Shown: positions 1-9,342 of the stretch, in pieces
Layout of the letters: every line of letters begins with the position of its first letter
Numbering within the stretch: the first letter of the stretch is position 1
Notes under the pieces: model-generated
The model's database searches: none
What the model was told of the DNA's origin: nothing
Seen by the model: the letters and a program-made list of their open reading frames with translations, nothing else
Source of the DNA: Brevibacillus aydinogluensis
GTDB lineage: Bacteria > Bacillota > Bacilli > Brevibacillales > Brevibacillaceae
Assembly: GCF_031954365.1 (NCBI RefSeq)
Contig: NZ_JAUSVZ010000011.1
Length of the DNA stretch: 64,000 nucleotides
Direction: 5' to 3' (one strand)
Translations under genes and position numbers: made by a program

Positions 1-10
1 AATTAAATAA

Positions 11-66
11 GCTGACGCCAGTCGAGTACAGGCGTCAGCATGCGGCCTAACGGCCGGGGGTTTTTT
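11..66 (+). terminator. Hairpins and terminator of an upstream gene
   Basis: A 9-bp stem (GCTGACGCC at 11-19 with GGCGTCAGC at 31-39) is followed by a CGGCC/GGCCG hairpin at 43-56 and a T run at 61-66. The gene it serves lies before the window. Confidence 0.5.
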
Positions 67-98
67 AAGTGTCTACAAAATGGGGTCTTGACCAGAAA

Positions 99-129
99 CG
101 CCCGAATGCGAGATTCGGGCGTTTTTTTT
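99..129 (+). terminator. Rho-independent terminator
   Basis: A perfect 9-bp stem (CGCCCGAAT at 99-107 with ATTCGGGCG at 113-121) with a 5-base loop is followed directly by eight T. It insulates the ugp operon from upstream transcription. Confidence 0.8.
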
Positions 130-143
130 ACATCGGGCACTCC

Positions 144-208
144 TTTACAAAACCCTGGCCCAACGTTAATACGTGCTTCACGTTTCCTTAACTCTCCAAC
201 GGTACCAT
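144..208 (+). promoter_or_regulatory. Putative PhoP box and promoter of the ugp operon
   Basis: TTTACA (144-149), TTAATA (166-171), TTCACG (177-182) and TTAACT (188-193) resemble the TTAACA-type PhoP hexamer of Bacilli and start on an exact 11-base period, with the 155 position not conserved. A TACCAT at 203-208 could be the -10. The phosphate-responsive reading is inference, but it fits an operon that recovers glycerol phosphate. Confidence 0.45.
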
Positions 209-263
209 CGAAATTGTCAAGTGAACGACGGGAGTTGAGGGCACTGGGAGGGAATGGAGCCAG

Positions 264-1331
264 ATGGCACGAGTGATATTGAGGCAGGTAACGAAAACAT
301 TTCACGGCCAGACGGTGGTCAAAGGGCTGAACCTGTTGATACCGGACGGTTCCTTTACCGTGCTGGTCGGACCGTCAGGGTGCGGAAAATCGACCACGCT
401 GCGGATGATTGCCGGGCTGGAGAGCGTCACGGACGGGGACATCCTGATCGGCGACCAGCCGGTCAATCATCTGCCGCCCGGTAAACGGGACGTGGCGATG
501 GTGTTTCAAAACTACGCGCTCTATCCGACGATGAACGTCTACGACAACATCGCGTTTGGCCTACGCAACCAGGGGTGCTCGAAAAATGACTGCCGGACGA
601 TGGTAGAAGAAATCGCGGACGTAGTCGGACTGAGACCGTATCTCAAGCGGAAGCCCTCGGAGCTCTCCGGCGGACAGCGGCAGCGCGTCGCACTGGCCCG
701 TGCGATGGTGAAAAAACCGCAGGTGTTTCTGATGGATGAACCGCTGTCCAACCTGGACGCCAAGCTGCGCAACCAGATGCGGGTGGAGCTGACCAGCCTG
801 CACAAACGGCTCGGCACCACCTTTATCTACGTCACCCACGACCAGGTGGAAGGGATGACGATGGGCGATCAGATCGTCGTCATGAGCGAGGGTGCGATCA
901 TGCAGGTGGCGCCGCCGATGGAGCTGTATCGGGAACCAGCCAACCTGTTCGTCGCCCAGTTTATCGGCTCACCCGCGATGAACGTCGTCCCGGCGGACGG
1001 GAGGGCGGAATACTTGTGGGGGTTTCGCCCGGAAATGGCCGTCCTCCTGCCGGGCAGCGTGTCGGCGGTCCCGGCGGAAACGGCATGGTCGCTCGACGGC
1101 ATTATCATGTCACGGGAAATCCTCGGTTCGGACGCGCTGTACCACGTGGAAACGACGAGAGGACGCGTCGTGGTCAAGGCGGAAACGGAGCGGATGGCGG
1201 AGATCGGCGAAGCGGTGCTGGTGTCGGTGCCGCTGGCGCACATTCACGTGTTTGACCGCGCGACCGGGAAACGGCTGGGGCGGCTGGAGGGACGGACGCA
1301 GAACCATTCGCTGGCGGGAGGAGTGGTCTGA
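264..1331 (+). CDS. ugpC: ABC transporter ATPase, sn-glycerol-3-phosphate type (UgpC/MsmK family)
   Basis: This 355-residue protein is the energy-supplying ATPase of a carbohydrate ABC importer on the inner face of the membrane. Walker A (GPSGCGKST) is near residues 36-44, the signature LSGGQRQR near 134, Walker B as VFLMDEP and the switch histidine in THDQ. The C-terminal 100 residues form the OB/TOBE-like domain of the CUT1 ATPases. It is first of five tightly packed genes and its stop overlaps the next start by one base. The ATPase alone could serve other sugars; the phosphodiesterase at the end of the operon supports the glycerophosphate assignment. Confidence 0.88.
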   Translation: MARVILRQVTKTFHGQTVVKGLNLLIPDGSFTVLVGPSGCGKSTTLRMIAGLESVTDGDILIGDQPVNHLPPGKRDVAMVFQNYALYPTMNVYDNIAFGLRNQGCSKNDCRTMVEEIADVVGLRPYLKRKPSELSGGQRQRVALARAMVKKPQVFLMDEPLSNLDAKLRNQMRVELTSLHKRLGTTFIYVTHDQVEGMTMGDQIVVMSEGAIMQVAPPMELYREPANLFVAQFIGSPAMNVVPADGRAEYLWGFRPEMAVLLPGSVSAVPAETAWSLDGIIMSREILGSDALYHVETTRGRVVVKAETERMAEIGEAVLVSVPLAHIHVFDRATGKRLGRLEGRTQNHSLAGGVV

Positions 1332-2275
1332 TGCGCAAAACGGTCGCTGTCCAAGAAGTGGCGAACGCGCAATCGGCGGGGACGCTGCCGGCAGCCCGAT
1401 TTTTCTTCGCTGAGCGGATTCGTCCGTACCTGTACATCGCGCCGGCCCTGCTGTTTTTTTTCGCCTTTTTCTTCTTTCCGATCGCGTATGTAATCTACTT
1501 GTCCTTTCACGACTGGTCGCTGCTCAACCTGGAGGAGATCGAATGGGTGGGGCTGGACAACTTTGCCGAGCTGTGGAAGGACGCCGATTTTCGTCAGGTG
1601 CTGGCCAATACATTGATGTACACATTCGCCACAGTGGGGCTCGGCATTGTGATTTCGTTTTTTCTCGCGCTGTGGCTCAACCGCAAGGCCAGGGTGTACG
1701 GTCTGGTGCAGGCGGCGGTGTTCAGCCCTCACATCGTCTCGCTCGTCTCGATTTCGATGCTCTGGATGTGGCTGATGGACCCGCAGTACGGTCTGCTCAA
1801 CGCCCTGTTGGAATTCGCCGGACTGCCGGCGTACACCTGGCTGTCTGACACGAAAAGCGCGCTGGTGTCGCTGATCGTGGTCAGCCTCTGGAAAGGGATC
1901 GGCTACAACACGGTGGTCTTCATCGCGGGGCTGCAAAGCATTCCCCGTGACATCTACGAGGCGGCCGCCCTGGACCGCTCTCCGTGGTGGCGCACCCTGT
2001 TCCGCATTACGGTTCCGATGCTGTCGCCCACGCTGTTCTTTTTGTTGGTGATCAATACGATCTCATCGTTTCAGGTGTTTGACACGATCTACATCATGAC
2101 CCAGGGCGGTCCGGTCAACAGCACCAACATGCTGGTTTTCTACATTTACGAGCAGGGCATGGATTTCTACAACGGCGGCATCGCTTCCGCTGCGTCCGTC
2201 GTCCTGCTGGGGATGGTCGGATTGTTGACACTGCTGCATTTCCGCCTGATGGGAAAACGGGTCCACTACCGCTGA
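1331..2275 (+). CDS. ugpA: ABC transporter permease, UgpA-like
   Basis: A 314-residue integral membrane permease with about six helices, the first near residues 35-60 after a longish cytoplasmic N-terminus. The MalF/UgpA-type EAA loop is visible as EAAALD followed by a conserved IxxP stretch (RITVPMLSP); this loop contacts the ATPase. The ATG overlaps the ugpC stop (TGATG) and a GGAGGAG site at 1317-1323 drives it, so translation is probably coupled. It would form the heterodimeric channel with the next gene. Substrate is inferred from the operon. Confidence 0.87.
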   Translation: MRKTVAVQEVANAQSAGTLPAARFFFAERIRPYLYIAPALLFFFAFFFFPIAYVIYLSFHDWSLLNLEEIEWVGLDNFAELWKDADFRQVLANTLMYTFATVGLGIVISFFLALWLNRKARVYGLVQAAVFSPHIVSLVSISMLWMWLMDPQYGLLNALLEFAGLPAYTWLSDTKSALVSLIVVSLWKGIGYNTVVFIAGLQSIPRDIYEAAALDRSPWWRTLFRITVPMLSPTLFFLLVINTISSFQVFDTIYIMTQGGPVNSTNMLVFYIYEQGMDFYNGGIASAASVVLLGMVGLLTLLHFRLMGKRVHYR

Positions 2276-2345
2276 CGGGCCCCTGATCCGGCCAAGTGTG
2301 GCAGCGAATTCGCCCCAGGATCGCCGAGAGGGAGGAGGAGGTTGT

Positions 2346-3173
2346 ATGAGACATGCGGGACGTGCGGCGTGGAAAGCGGTGGAGTGGGCGCTTCTCGCCG
2401 TCGTTTCCCTGATCTTTGTGTTTCCGTTTCTCTGGATGTTTTTGACCGCGTTCAAGACGATGCCGGAGGTGTACCGGTTCCCGCCTACCTGGTGGCCGGA
2501 GTCGTGGCATTTGGAGAACTTCCGCATCGCGTGGGAATCGGGACCGTTTCTCACCTACGTCTGGAACAGTTTTCTCGTGGCGGCGGGGATTCTCGTCCTG
2601 CAGCTGTTGACGGGTGTGCCGGCCGCGTACGCCTTTGCCCGCTACCGGTTTCGCGGGCGGAACCTGCTGTTTGGCCTGACCCTGATCGCCTTGATGATTC
2701 CCCCTCAGGTGGTCTTCTTGCCGGTCTATGTGGAAATGAGTCACTGGGGGCTGGTGAATACGCTGTGGGCGCTGATTCTGCCGTACGGGGCGAGCGCCTT
2801 TGGGATTTTTTTGCTCCGCCAGTGTTTCATGCAGGTGCCCGATGAGGTGATCGAAGCCGCCCGGCTGGACAATGCCTCCGAGTGGACGATCATGTGGACG
2901 ATCATGGTGCCGATGGCCAAGCCGGTGCTGGTCACGTTCGGGCTGTTTAGCTTCATCTATCACTGGAACGACTACTTTTGGCCGCTGATCATGACCAACA
3001 GCGACACCGTGCGGACGCTGCCAATCGGCATCTCCATGCTGAAGGCGGCGGAAGGCGGCAAACTCTGGAACGTCATCATGGCGGGCAACATGATCCTCGT
3101 GCTGCCGGTCCTGGCGATCTTTTTCATCGCCCAGCGGCACATCATCAGCGCGTTTGTCTATTCATCCAAATAA
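2346..3173 (+). CDS. ugpE: ABC transporter permease, UgpE-like
   Basis: The second channel subunit, 275 residues with about six membrane helices. The EAA loop reads IEAARLDNAS, followed by MVPMAKPVL. I start it at ATG 2346 because GAGGGAGGAGGAGG lies just upstream; an in-frame GTG at 2298 would add 16 residues with no membrane or signal logic and no better ribosome site. It follows ugpA by 70 bases. Confidence 0.87.
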   Translation: MRHAGRAAWKAVEWALLAVVSLIFVFPFLWMFLTAFKTMPEVYRFPPTWWPESWHLENFRIAWESGPFLTYVWNSFLVAAGILVLQLLTGVPAAYAFARYRFRGRNLLFGLTLIALMIPPQVVFLPVYVEMSHWGLVNTLWALILPYGASAFGIFLLRQCFMQVPDEVIEAARLDNASEWTIMWTIMVPMAKPVLVTFGLFSFIYHWNDYFWPLIMTNSDTVRTLPIGISMLKAAEGGKLWNVIMAGNMILVLPVLAIFFIAQRHIISAFVYSSK

Positions 3174-3222
3174 AAAAGGAAAACCCGCGTTCCTTCCTGA
3201 AAAGAAAGAGGAGGCATGCATT

Positions 3223-4548
3223 GTGAAAAAGATCCGCGTATCCTTATTGGCTTGTGTATTGAGCGTGACGGCCGTACTGGCCGGGTGCAGCGGCAAGCAG
3301 GAGGCGGCTGGCGGCCAGCAGTCCGGTACCGGAAGCGGCGGCCAGCAGCAGACAGCCGATGCCGGAAAGCCCGTGGAAATCGACTTTTGGTACGCGCTGG
3401 GCGGCCGCAACGGTGAAGTGATCGAAGAGATGGTCAAACAATTCAACGACACGCACAAAGACATCGTCGTCAAGCCGTCCTATCAAGGCAGCTACTATGA
3501 AAACCACGCCAAGGTGCTGGCTGCCGTCTCAGCCGGAAACCAGCCCGACGTGACGATGGTGGAGATCGCATCGGTGGGCGCGTTTGCCGATGCCAAGGTG
3601 CTGCAGGACCTGGGGGCCTACGTGAACGGGGAGGAAAACAAATACATTCCCGGCCTGATGGGCAACTCCTACTGGAACGACAAACTGTACGCCGTGCCGT
3701 TCAACCGTTCGACCCCGCTCTTGTACGTCAACCGGGACATGCTGAAAGCGGCCGGATTGAATCCCGACGGTCCAAAGACATGGGAGGAACTGCGCCAGTA
3801 CGCCAAGGCCCTGACCAAAAAAGAGGGGGGCAAGACGAAGACCTACGGCTTCTCCACGCCGATCGACATCTGGTTCTACGAAGCGCTGGTCTTTGAGAGC
3901 GGCGGAAATATCCTGAGCGAAGACGGCAAGAGCGTGGCGCTCGACAACGAAGCGGGAAAGGCGCCGTTGGAGTTCTGGATCAGCCTGCTGAAGGAAGGGG
4001 TGATGAAGGCTCCGCCGGGCGAAAAATACAACGCCTGGGACGTGGCCAAGCAGGATTTCCTCAACCAGCAGGTGGCCATGATTTTTACATCGACCGGAGA
4101 CCTGCACGCGCTCAAGGAGAGCGCCGCGTTTGAAGTAGGGGCGGCGTTTCTGCCGGCCAATAAGGATTATGGGGTGCCGACTGGCGGCGCCAACCTGGTG
4201 ATGCTGGCCAAGTCTTCGGATCAGGAGAAAAAGGCGGCATGGGAATTTATCAAATGGATGACGGATACGCCGCAGACAATACGTTGGTCGCTGGAAACCG
4301 GGTACATGCCGGTGACGAAGGAAGCGGTCGAGTCGGACGAGATGAAAGCAGCATACCAGAAAGAGCCAAACTTTCAGGTGGCGGTCAAACAATTGGAGTA
4401 TGCCCAACCGCGTCCGATGGTTCCCGGCTATAAGGAACTGCAGGAAGTCATCATGACGGAGATTCAGCGGGCGGTGCTGAACCAGGCGACCGTGGGCGAG
4501 GCGATTGCCAAGGTTGTGGAAAAAGGCGAGAAACTACTGAAAAAGTAA
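3223..4548 (+). CDS. ugpB: Extracellular solute-binding lipoprotein, UgpB-like
   Basis: A 441-residue family 1 solute-binding protein that captures substrate outside the membrane. The N-terminus has a charged start (VKKIR), a hydrophobic stretch and a lipobox LAGC, so it should be lipid-anchored; a Gly/Ser/Gln-rich spacer follows. The mature part opens with the typical EIDFWYALGG strand. The start is GTG 3223, nine bases after AAAGAGGAGG; a TTG at 3154 overlaps ugpE and lacks a ribosome site. The position between permease and phosphodiesterase supports glycerol-3-phosphate or glycerophosphodiesters as ligand. Confidence 0.86.
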   Translation: MKKIRVSLLACVLSVTAVLAGCSGKQEAAGGQQSGTGSGGQQQTADAGKPVEIDFWYALGGRNGEVIEEMVKQFNDTHKDIVVKPSYQGSYYENHAKVLAAVSAGNQPDVTMVEIASVGAFADAKVLQDLGAYVNGEENKYIPGLMGNSYWNDKLYAVPFNRSTPLLYVNRDMLKAAGLNPDGPKTWEELRQYAKALTKKEGGKTKTYGFSTPIDIWFYEALVFESGGNILSEDGKSVALDNEAGKAPLEFWISLLKEGVMKAPPGEKYNAWDVAKQDFLNQQVAMIFTSTGDLHALKESAAFEVGAAFLPANKDYGVPTGGANLVMLAKSSDQEKKAAWEFIKWMTDTPQTIRWSLETGYMPVTKEAVESDEMKAAYQKEPNFQVAVKQLEYAQPRPMVPGYKELQEVIMTEIQRAVLNQATVGEAIAKVVEKGEKLLKK

Positions 4549-4562
4549 TGAGGTGATGTTGC

Positions 4563-5282
4563 ATGAACGTTTGCATGGCGCATCGCGGCTGGTCGGGCAA
4601 GGCGCCCGAAAACACCATGAAGGCGATTGAGCTTGCGCTGGCGGAACCGGCCATTGGCGCGATTGAGGTGGACGTGCAGCTTTCCAGGGATGGCGTGCCG
4701 GTTCTGTTCCACGATTTTTCACTGGAGCGGACGACGAACGGCAGCGGACGGGTGCAGGATCTGACGCTGGCGGAACTGCGGGAGCTTAATGCAGGGAGCT
4801 GGTTTGATGAGCGCTTTGCCGGCGAACCGATTCCCACGCTGGAAGAGGTGCTGGCTGCCGTGAAGGGACGATGCACACTGAACATTGAGCTGAAAACGGC
4901 GGCCGACATGCATCCCGGACTGGCGGAACGCGTGCTGACGCTGCTGGATCGGCACGGGATGAAGCAGGATGTGTACCTCACCTCGTTTGACCACGAGCTC
5001 ATCCGGCAGGTGCGGCAGCTGGACACTGACGTCAAGACCGGGCTGATCGTCTACGGACGGCCGATCATGATCCTGGAACAACTGCGGCAGGCGGGAGCAG
5101 ATGTGCTCTCCATGTCCTATCCGTTTCTCACCCGGGAATTGGCCTGCGAGGCAATCAATGAGGGGGTTGGCGTCATCGCCTGGACGGTGGACGACCCGGA
5201 CGCTATCCGCAGAATCATGGAGTGGCATCCGCAGGTGCAAATCTGCACCAACCATCCGGACCGCATGCTGGCCCTTCGCTGA
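4563..5282 (+). CDS. ugpQ: Glycerophosphodiester phosphodiesterase
   Basis: A 239-residue cytoplasmic GDPD-family TIM barrel that hydrolyses glycerophosphodiesters to sn-glycerol-3-phosphate and an alcohol. The family hallmarks are complete: AHRG near residue 6, APENT, then EVDVQLSRDGVPVLFHD. No signal peptide, so it acts on diesters imported by the transporter. ATG 4563 follows GAGGTGATG and lies 14 bases after ugpB, making it the last cistron of the operon. Two hairpins follow. Confidence 0.9.
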   Translation: MNVCMAHRGWSGKAPENTMKAIELALAEPAIGAIEVDVQLSRDGVPVLFHDFSLERTTNGSGRVQDLTLAELRELNAGSWFDERFAGEPIPTLEEVLAAVKGRCTLNIELKTAADMHPGLAERVLTLLDRHGMKQDVYLTSFDHELIRQVRQLDTDVKTGLIVYGRPIMILEQLRQAGADVLSMSYPFLTRELACEAINEGVGVIAWTVDDPDAIRRIMEWHPQVQICTNHPDRMLALR

Positions 5283-5298
5283 GCGCACTATAACTAAC

Positions 5299-5336
5299 AA
5301 CAGCGGCTGTGAGGACACTCCCTCGCGGCCGCTGTT
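5299..5336 (+). terminator. Hairpin ending the ugp operon
   Basis: AACAGCGGC (5299-5307) pairs perfectly with GCCGCTGTT (5328-5336), with an inner GAGG/CCTC. Only a short T run follows. Confidence 0.55.
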
Positions 5337-5357
5337 TCATTCGGTACAGCCGGCAGC

Positions 5358-5388
5358 AAAAAAGGCACCGCAAAACGGGTGCCTTTTT
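5358..5388. terminator. Bidirectional terminator between ugp operon and chemoreceptor
   Basis: AAAAAAGGCACCG, a short loop, then CGGGTGCCTTTTT. A run on one side and T run on the other suit both the plus-strand operon and the minus-strand chemoreceptor that ends at 5396. Confidence 0.8.
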
Positions 5389-5395
5389 GTTGTGC

Positions 5396-7384
5396 TTATA
5401 TCTTGAAGCGTTTGACGTGAGCCTGCAGCTCTTCGGCGATTCTCGCCAGCGAGCTGGCAGAAGACGTGACTTCCTCCATGGAGGCCAACTGCTCCTCGGT
5501 GGCGGCGGAGACGCTTTGCGTTCCTTCTGCGGAGCTTTCCGCCACTTCGGCAATTTGCGTGACCAACTGAACCACCTGTTCCGTACCTGCGGTCATCTGG
5601 CGGGAGTGGTCTTTTACCTTCTGAATCTGGTCGGCCGTGTGGGTCACCGAATACTGAATCTGTTCAAACGATTTGCCGGCATCGTTGACGACCTCGAGGC
5701 CGAGCGCCACTTCTTTTGTCCCTTTTTCCATGGACTGTACGGCCAGGTCCGATTCCTGCTGGATGGCCAGAATGAGCTGTTCGATCTGTTGAGCGGATTG
5801 GGCCGATTGTTCCGCCAGTTTGCGGACTTCGTTGGCCACGACGGCAAATCCCCGTCCCTGTTCCCCGGCACGCGCTGCTTCGATGGCGGCATTAAGCGAC
5901 AACAGGTTGGTCTGCTCGGCAATGTCGGTGATGACCTGGACAATTTGACCGATCTCCTGGGAACTTTCGCCCAGCCGTTTGACGATAAGGGCGATCTGGT
6001 TGACCGTCTCGTTGATGGACTGCATTTGTTTCGCGACGGTTTGGATGGTCTGGTTGCCGTCGATCGCGATTTGCGAAGCCCTGAGGGCAGAATCTGCGGC
6101 GTTTTCCGCATTGGTGGCAATTTGCTGAACACCGGAGGACACGTCCTGGATCGCACGGACGCTTTCCTCCACGCTTTGCACTTGCCGTTCTGCGCCGTAC
6201 GCCACTTCCTGGATGGTCGTTGCAATCTGCTCGGTGGCCTTGCTTGTGTGCTCGGCGTTTACGGTCAGCTGCTCTGCGGACGCTGCCAAATTTTCGGCGC
6301 TGGCGTTCATCTGCTGGATGATGGTGCGCAGATTATCCACCATGGCGTTTACGGCCTGGGACAGTTGGCCAATTTCATCCTGCGTGCGGATGCGGAGCGG
6401 CTCCACCGTCAGTTCTCCATCGGAGATGCGTTTGGTCACGCTGGCCACTTCCATGATCGGTCGCGTGATCCGCAGCGACACGGCGAATGCAAGTGCGATT
6501 ACGAGAACGCTGACGATGAGAACGATGACAGCGATGTTGGTGTTGAGAGCGGACACAGCCGACGTAATGGATTGGACCGGGATATGCAGGAACAATCCGT
6601 AGTTTGTCGTTGCAATGGGCGCATAGGCAACCATGTACTCGCTGCCGGCGTCCGTGTAGGTATAGGAGGCTGTCTCGCTGCCGCCGTGTTTGAGGAACTC
6701 GGCCAACCCCTGCGGCAGGCCGGCTTCTTCCACTGCTTTGCCGATCAGCTCTTCGTTGGGATGGGCTTGAATCAGCCCTTTGTTGTCTACGAGAATGGCG
6801 TATCCGCCGTTGCCAAGGTTGAGATGTTGCAGAAAGGTTTCGGTAAACTGGTCAACGTTGACGAGACCGGTCAGTACGCCAAGAATTTGGCCGTTTTGGT
6901 TTTTGACGGGAGAGGCGACGACAATGGAGCGTTTGCCAGTCGTCTTGGCAATCACGATGTCGGAGTAACTGGCTTTTCCGGCCATTCCTTCCTTGAAAAA
7001 CGGCCGTTCGGACAAGTCGATGCCGACGCTTGTCGGAAACGTGTCGGCCGAAACTTTTCCGTCTGGAGAGATGAAGGTGTTGCCGTCAAATATCTTCATT
7101 TCCTCGGTAAACGAGCGGATGAACAGGTTTTTCGCGGCAGCGTCCGTCGATTGAATATCCGATGAACGGGCCAGCACCTGAATCTCCGTCATCCGTCTGT
7201 CCAGGTATTGATCCATCGCGACGGCGGTGCTTTTGGCAAGGTCGATGTAGGACTGCCGCTGTTTGTCCGTGATGATTTCCGAGCTGCTGGTGGTGATATA
7301 CAGGGAGGTGCCGATGAGTGGTATGATCGCTACGACAAGAAACCAAACAATCAGTTTGTTTCGAAGTTTGCCGAAGACAAACAC
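5396..7384 (-). CDS. Methyl-accepting chemotaxis protein
   Basis: A 662-residue transmembrane chemoreceptor. Order: a short cytoplasmic start, a membrane helix near residues 9-31 (LIVWFLVVAIIPLIGTSLYI), a large extracellular sensor of dCache type to about 280, a second helix near 285-305 (IAVIVLIVSVLVIALAF), a HAMP linker, and a long methyl-accepting coiled coil with the hairpin-tip motif EQGRGFAVVANEVRKLAEQS. I start at GTG 7384 because AAGGAGG stands directly upstream; the open frame extends further but without a ribosome site. It follows ggt by 95 bases on the same strand. The ligand cannot be read from the sequence. Confidence 0.9.
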   Translation of the reverse strand: MFVFGKLRNKLIVWFLVVAIIPLIGTSLYITTSSSEIITDKQRQSYIDLAKSTAVAMDQYLDRRMTEIQVLARSSDIQSTDAAAKNLFIRSFTEEMKIFDGNTFISPDGKVSADTFPTSVGIDLSERPFFKEGMAGKASYSDIVIAKTTGKRSIVVASPVKNQNGQILGVLTGLVNVDQFTETFLQHLNLGNGGYAILVDNKGLIQAHPNEELIGKAVEEAGLPQGLAEFLKHGGSETASYTYTDAGSEYMVAYAPIATTNYGLFLHIPVQSITSAVSALNTNIAVIVLIVSVLVIALAFAVSLRITRPIMEVASVTKRISDGELTVEPLRIRTQDEIGQLSQAVNAMVDNLRTIIQQMNASAENLAASAEQLTVNAEHTSKATEQIATTIQEVAYGAERQVQSVEESVRAIQDVSSGVQQIATNAENAADSALRASQIAIDGNQTIQTVAKQMQSINETVNQIALIVKRLGESSQEIGQIVQVITDIAEQTNLLSLNAAIEAARAGEQGRGFAVVANEVRKLAEQSAQSAQQIEQLILAIQQESDLAVQSMEKGTKEVALGLEVVNDAGKSFEQIQYSVTHTADQIQKVKDHSRQMTAGTEQVVQLVTQIAEVAESSAEGTQSVSAATEEQLASMEEVTSSASSLARIAEELQAHVKRFKI

Positions 7385-7442
7385 GAGGGAATTCCTCCTT
7401 TTGTAATCAGGCCTATATGCACGCCTGAAGCGTAACAGCATT

Positions 7443-7472
7443 CAGACTGCCGGGAATGCTCCCGGCAGTCTG
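7443..7472 (-). terminator. Hairpin after ggt
   Basis: A perfect 13-bp stem (CAGACTGCCGGGA with TCCCGGCAGTCTG) with a 4-base loop lies between the ggt stop and the chemoreceptor. There is no T run, so it may stabilise or attenuate rather than end the transcript. Confidence 0.5.
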
Positions 7473-7479
7473 GAGTGAA

Positions 7480-9204
7480 TCAATATCCCATTGCTGCACC
7501 TTCGCCGCGCGGATCGGCGCCGCCAAACTTCACGTTGGTGACGGGATCGATCAGAATCGCTCCGGATTGGCCCATTTGATCGGTGTAGGCGTCTTCCAGT
7601 TTTTCAACCGGGTGACCGCGTTTGATCAGTTCGTCCAAAACAGCTTGCGGAATTCGGCTTTCTACCTTGAGGTTGTTGGAAGAAGCACCCCAGTTGCGTC
7701 CGTGCAGCCATCTTGGCGCTTCGATCGCGTCCTGTACGCTGAAGCCAAAATCGACAATGCGGGTCACCAGAGCGGCCTGGGTCTGAGGCTGTCCTTCTCC
7801 GCCTTGGGTTCCGTAGAGGAGGTAAGGCTTGTCTCCCTTAAACAGCATCGCCGGATTGATGGTGTTGAAGGAGCGTTTGCCCGGCTCCAGGTGGTTGATG
7901 TGGTTCGGATCCAGGGAGAAGTAGCTGCCGCGGTTTTGCAGCAGGATGCCGGTGCCTTTGGCCACGATGCCGGAGCCCCAGTCGAAGTAGTGGCTTTGAA
8001 TCATCGAAACGGCGTTGCCATCCTTGTCGACGACGCCGAGCCATACAGTGTCCCCTTTCGGATCGAGCGGCTCCACCGTTTGGGCTGCCTGTTTCATGTC
8101 GATCCGCTTGGCCAGTTCTTGACCGTGCTCTTTGGACAGCAGGTAGTCTACCGGAATGTCGGCAAACTCGGGGTCGGTCAGCCATTTGTCACGGTCGGCA
8201 AAGGCTTGCTTGGTGGCTTCCACAATCACATGGTAGTAATCGGGAGTGCCTTCGCCCAAGCTCTTCACATCGAAGTTGTTCAGGATGTTGAGAATGGAGA
8301 GCGAGGCCATTCCTTGCGAGTTGGGCGGTACGTTGTACGCCTTGTACCCGCGATAGTCAACGGAAATCGGTTTTGCCCACGTAGCGGTGTGTTTTTCAAA
8401 GTCTTTCAGGGTGAGCAAGCCGCCGTTTTTCTGCATGTCTTCGACGATTTTCTTGGCGATTTCGCCTTTGTAGAATCCGTCGGCCCCTTTTTTGGCGATG
8501 ATTTTCAAGGATTCCGCCAGGTCTTTCTGCTTCAGGATTTCGCCAGCCTGATACGGTTCGCCGTTGGGTTTCAGGTAGATTTTGCGGAACTCTTCAAAGC
8601 GCTGCAGATTTTTCAGATCGTTGTCGGTCGGATCGGTCGCGTACTTGGTCCAGTACACCTGGTTGGGGGAGACGGGATAGCCTTTTTCCGCGTACTCGAT
8701 CGCCGGCTCCAGCAGTTTGCTCCACGGAATCTTGCTGCCGCTCATTTCCTTGCGAGCGTAGTTGTACGCTTCCCACCAGCCGGAAACGACTCCGGGGACG
8801 GTGTTGGCGGCCAGATAACCGCGGGACGGGATTTTCTCGTATCCTTTGCTCTTGTAGAACTCAATGGTCGCTTTCTCCCCGGCACGGCCGCTGCCGTTCA
8901 GGGCGCGCAGTTCTTTCGTTTTTGCGTTGTAGATCAGCCAGAAGTTGTCCCCGCCGATGCTGGTGTAATGAGGATAGACGACGGTCAGTGTGGAAGCCGC
9001 AGCGATCGCGGCATCGACCGCGTTACCGCCTTCCTGCAGCGTCTTCAGTGCAGCGGCGGTAGCCAGGTAGTGCGGAGTGGTAACCATGCCATTCGGCGAC
9101 ATGGAAGTTGGACGGTGTGCAGCATTGCCCGCAGGTGTGAAGGCGGACAGGCTTAAAACGCCGGCAAGTCCCAGGGCGCCTAGTTTTTTCCAGAACCTTT
9201 TCAC
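7480..9204 (-). CDS. ggt: Secreted gamma-glutamyltransferase
   Basis: A 574-residue N-terminal-nucleophile hydrolase that cleaves or transfers gamma-glutamyl groups from glutathione and polyglutamate-like substrates. The start GTG 9204 follows AAAGGAGGA. A signal peptide (charged KRFWKK, hydrophobic core, AGNA-type cleavage) predicts export. The N-terminal GGNAVDAAIAA motif is present. The probable catalytic threonine, which becomes the new N-terminus after self-cleavage, is in GDTVWLGVVDKDGNAVSM. The two residues after it differ from the TTH of the classical E. coli enzyme and look closer to the YwrD-like branch. Confidence 0.88.
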   Translation of the reverse strand: MKRFWKKLGALGLAGVLSLSAFTPAGNAAHRPTSMSPNGMVTTPHYLATAAALKTLQEGGNAVDAAIAAASTLTVVYPHYTSIGGDNFWLIYNAKTKELRALNGSGRAGEKATIEFYKSKGYEKIPSRGYLAANTVPGVVSGWWEAYNYARKEMSGSKIPWSKLLEPAIEYAEKGYPVSPNQVYWTKYATDPTDNDLKNLQRFEEFRKIYLKPNGEPYQAGEILKQKDLAESLKIIAKKGADGFYKGEIAKKIVEDMQKNGGLLTLKDFEKHTATWAKPISVDYRGYKAYNVPPNSQGMASLSILNILNNFDVKSLGEGTPDYYHVIVEATKQAFADRDKWLTDPEFADIPVDYLLSKEHGQELAKRIDMKQAAQTVEPLDPKGDTVWLGVVDKDGNAVSMIQSHYFDWGSGIVAKGTGILLQNRGSYFSLDPNHINHLEPGKRSFNTINPAMLFKGDKPYLLYGTQGGEGQPQTQAALVTRIVDFGFSVQDAIEAPRWLHGRNWGASSNNLKVESRIPQAVLDELIKRGHPVEKLEDAYTDQMGQSGAILIDPVTNVKFGGADPRGEGAAMGY

Positions 9205-9307
9205 AGTCGTTCCTCCTTTGGTCTAGTTGTAAAAGCAAGTTGTGCTGGATGGTACGTAGCTCTGGCGCCTCACCTCCCCCCTATGGACTGCAACCGCCTG
9301 CTTACAC

Positions 9308-9337
9308 AAAAAAGACCGATGACATAGGATCATCGGT
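9308..9337 (-). terminator. Minus-strand terminator
   Basis: On the minus strand ACCGATGA, a 7-base loop, TCATCGGT, then a T-rich run. It follows the small frame at 9343-9537 and supports that frame being transcribed. Confidence 0.75.
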
Positions 9338-9342
9338 TTGTC

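Noticed and set aside
5309..7165. Long open frame on the plus strand across the chemoreceptor gene
   Set aside because: It is antisense to a complete MCP with intact domains; composition is Arg/Gly/His-rich shadow and no ribosome site precedes it.
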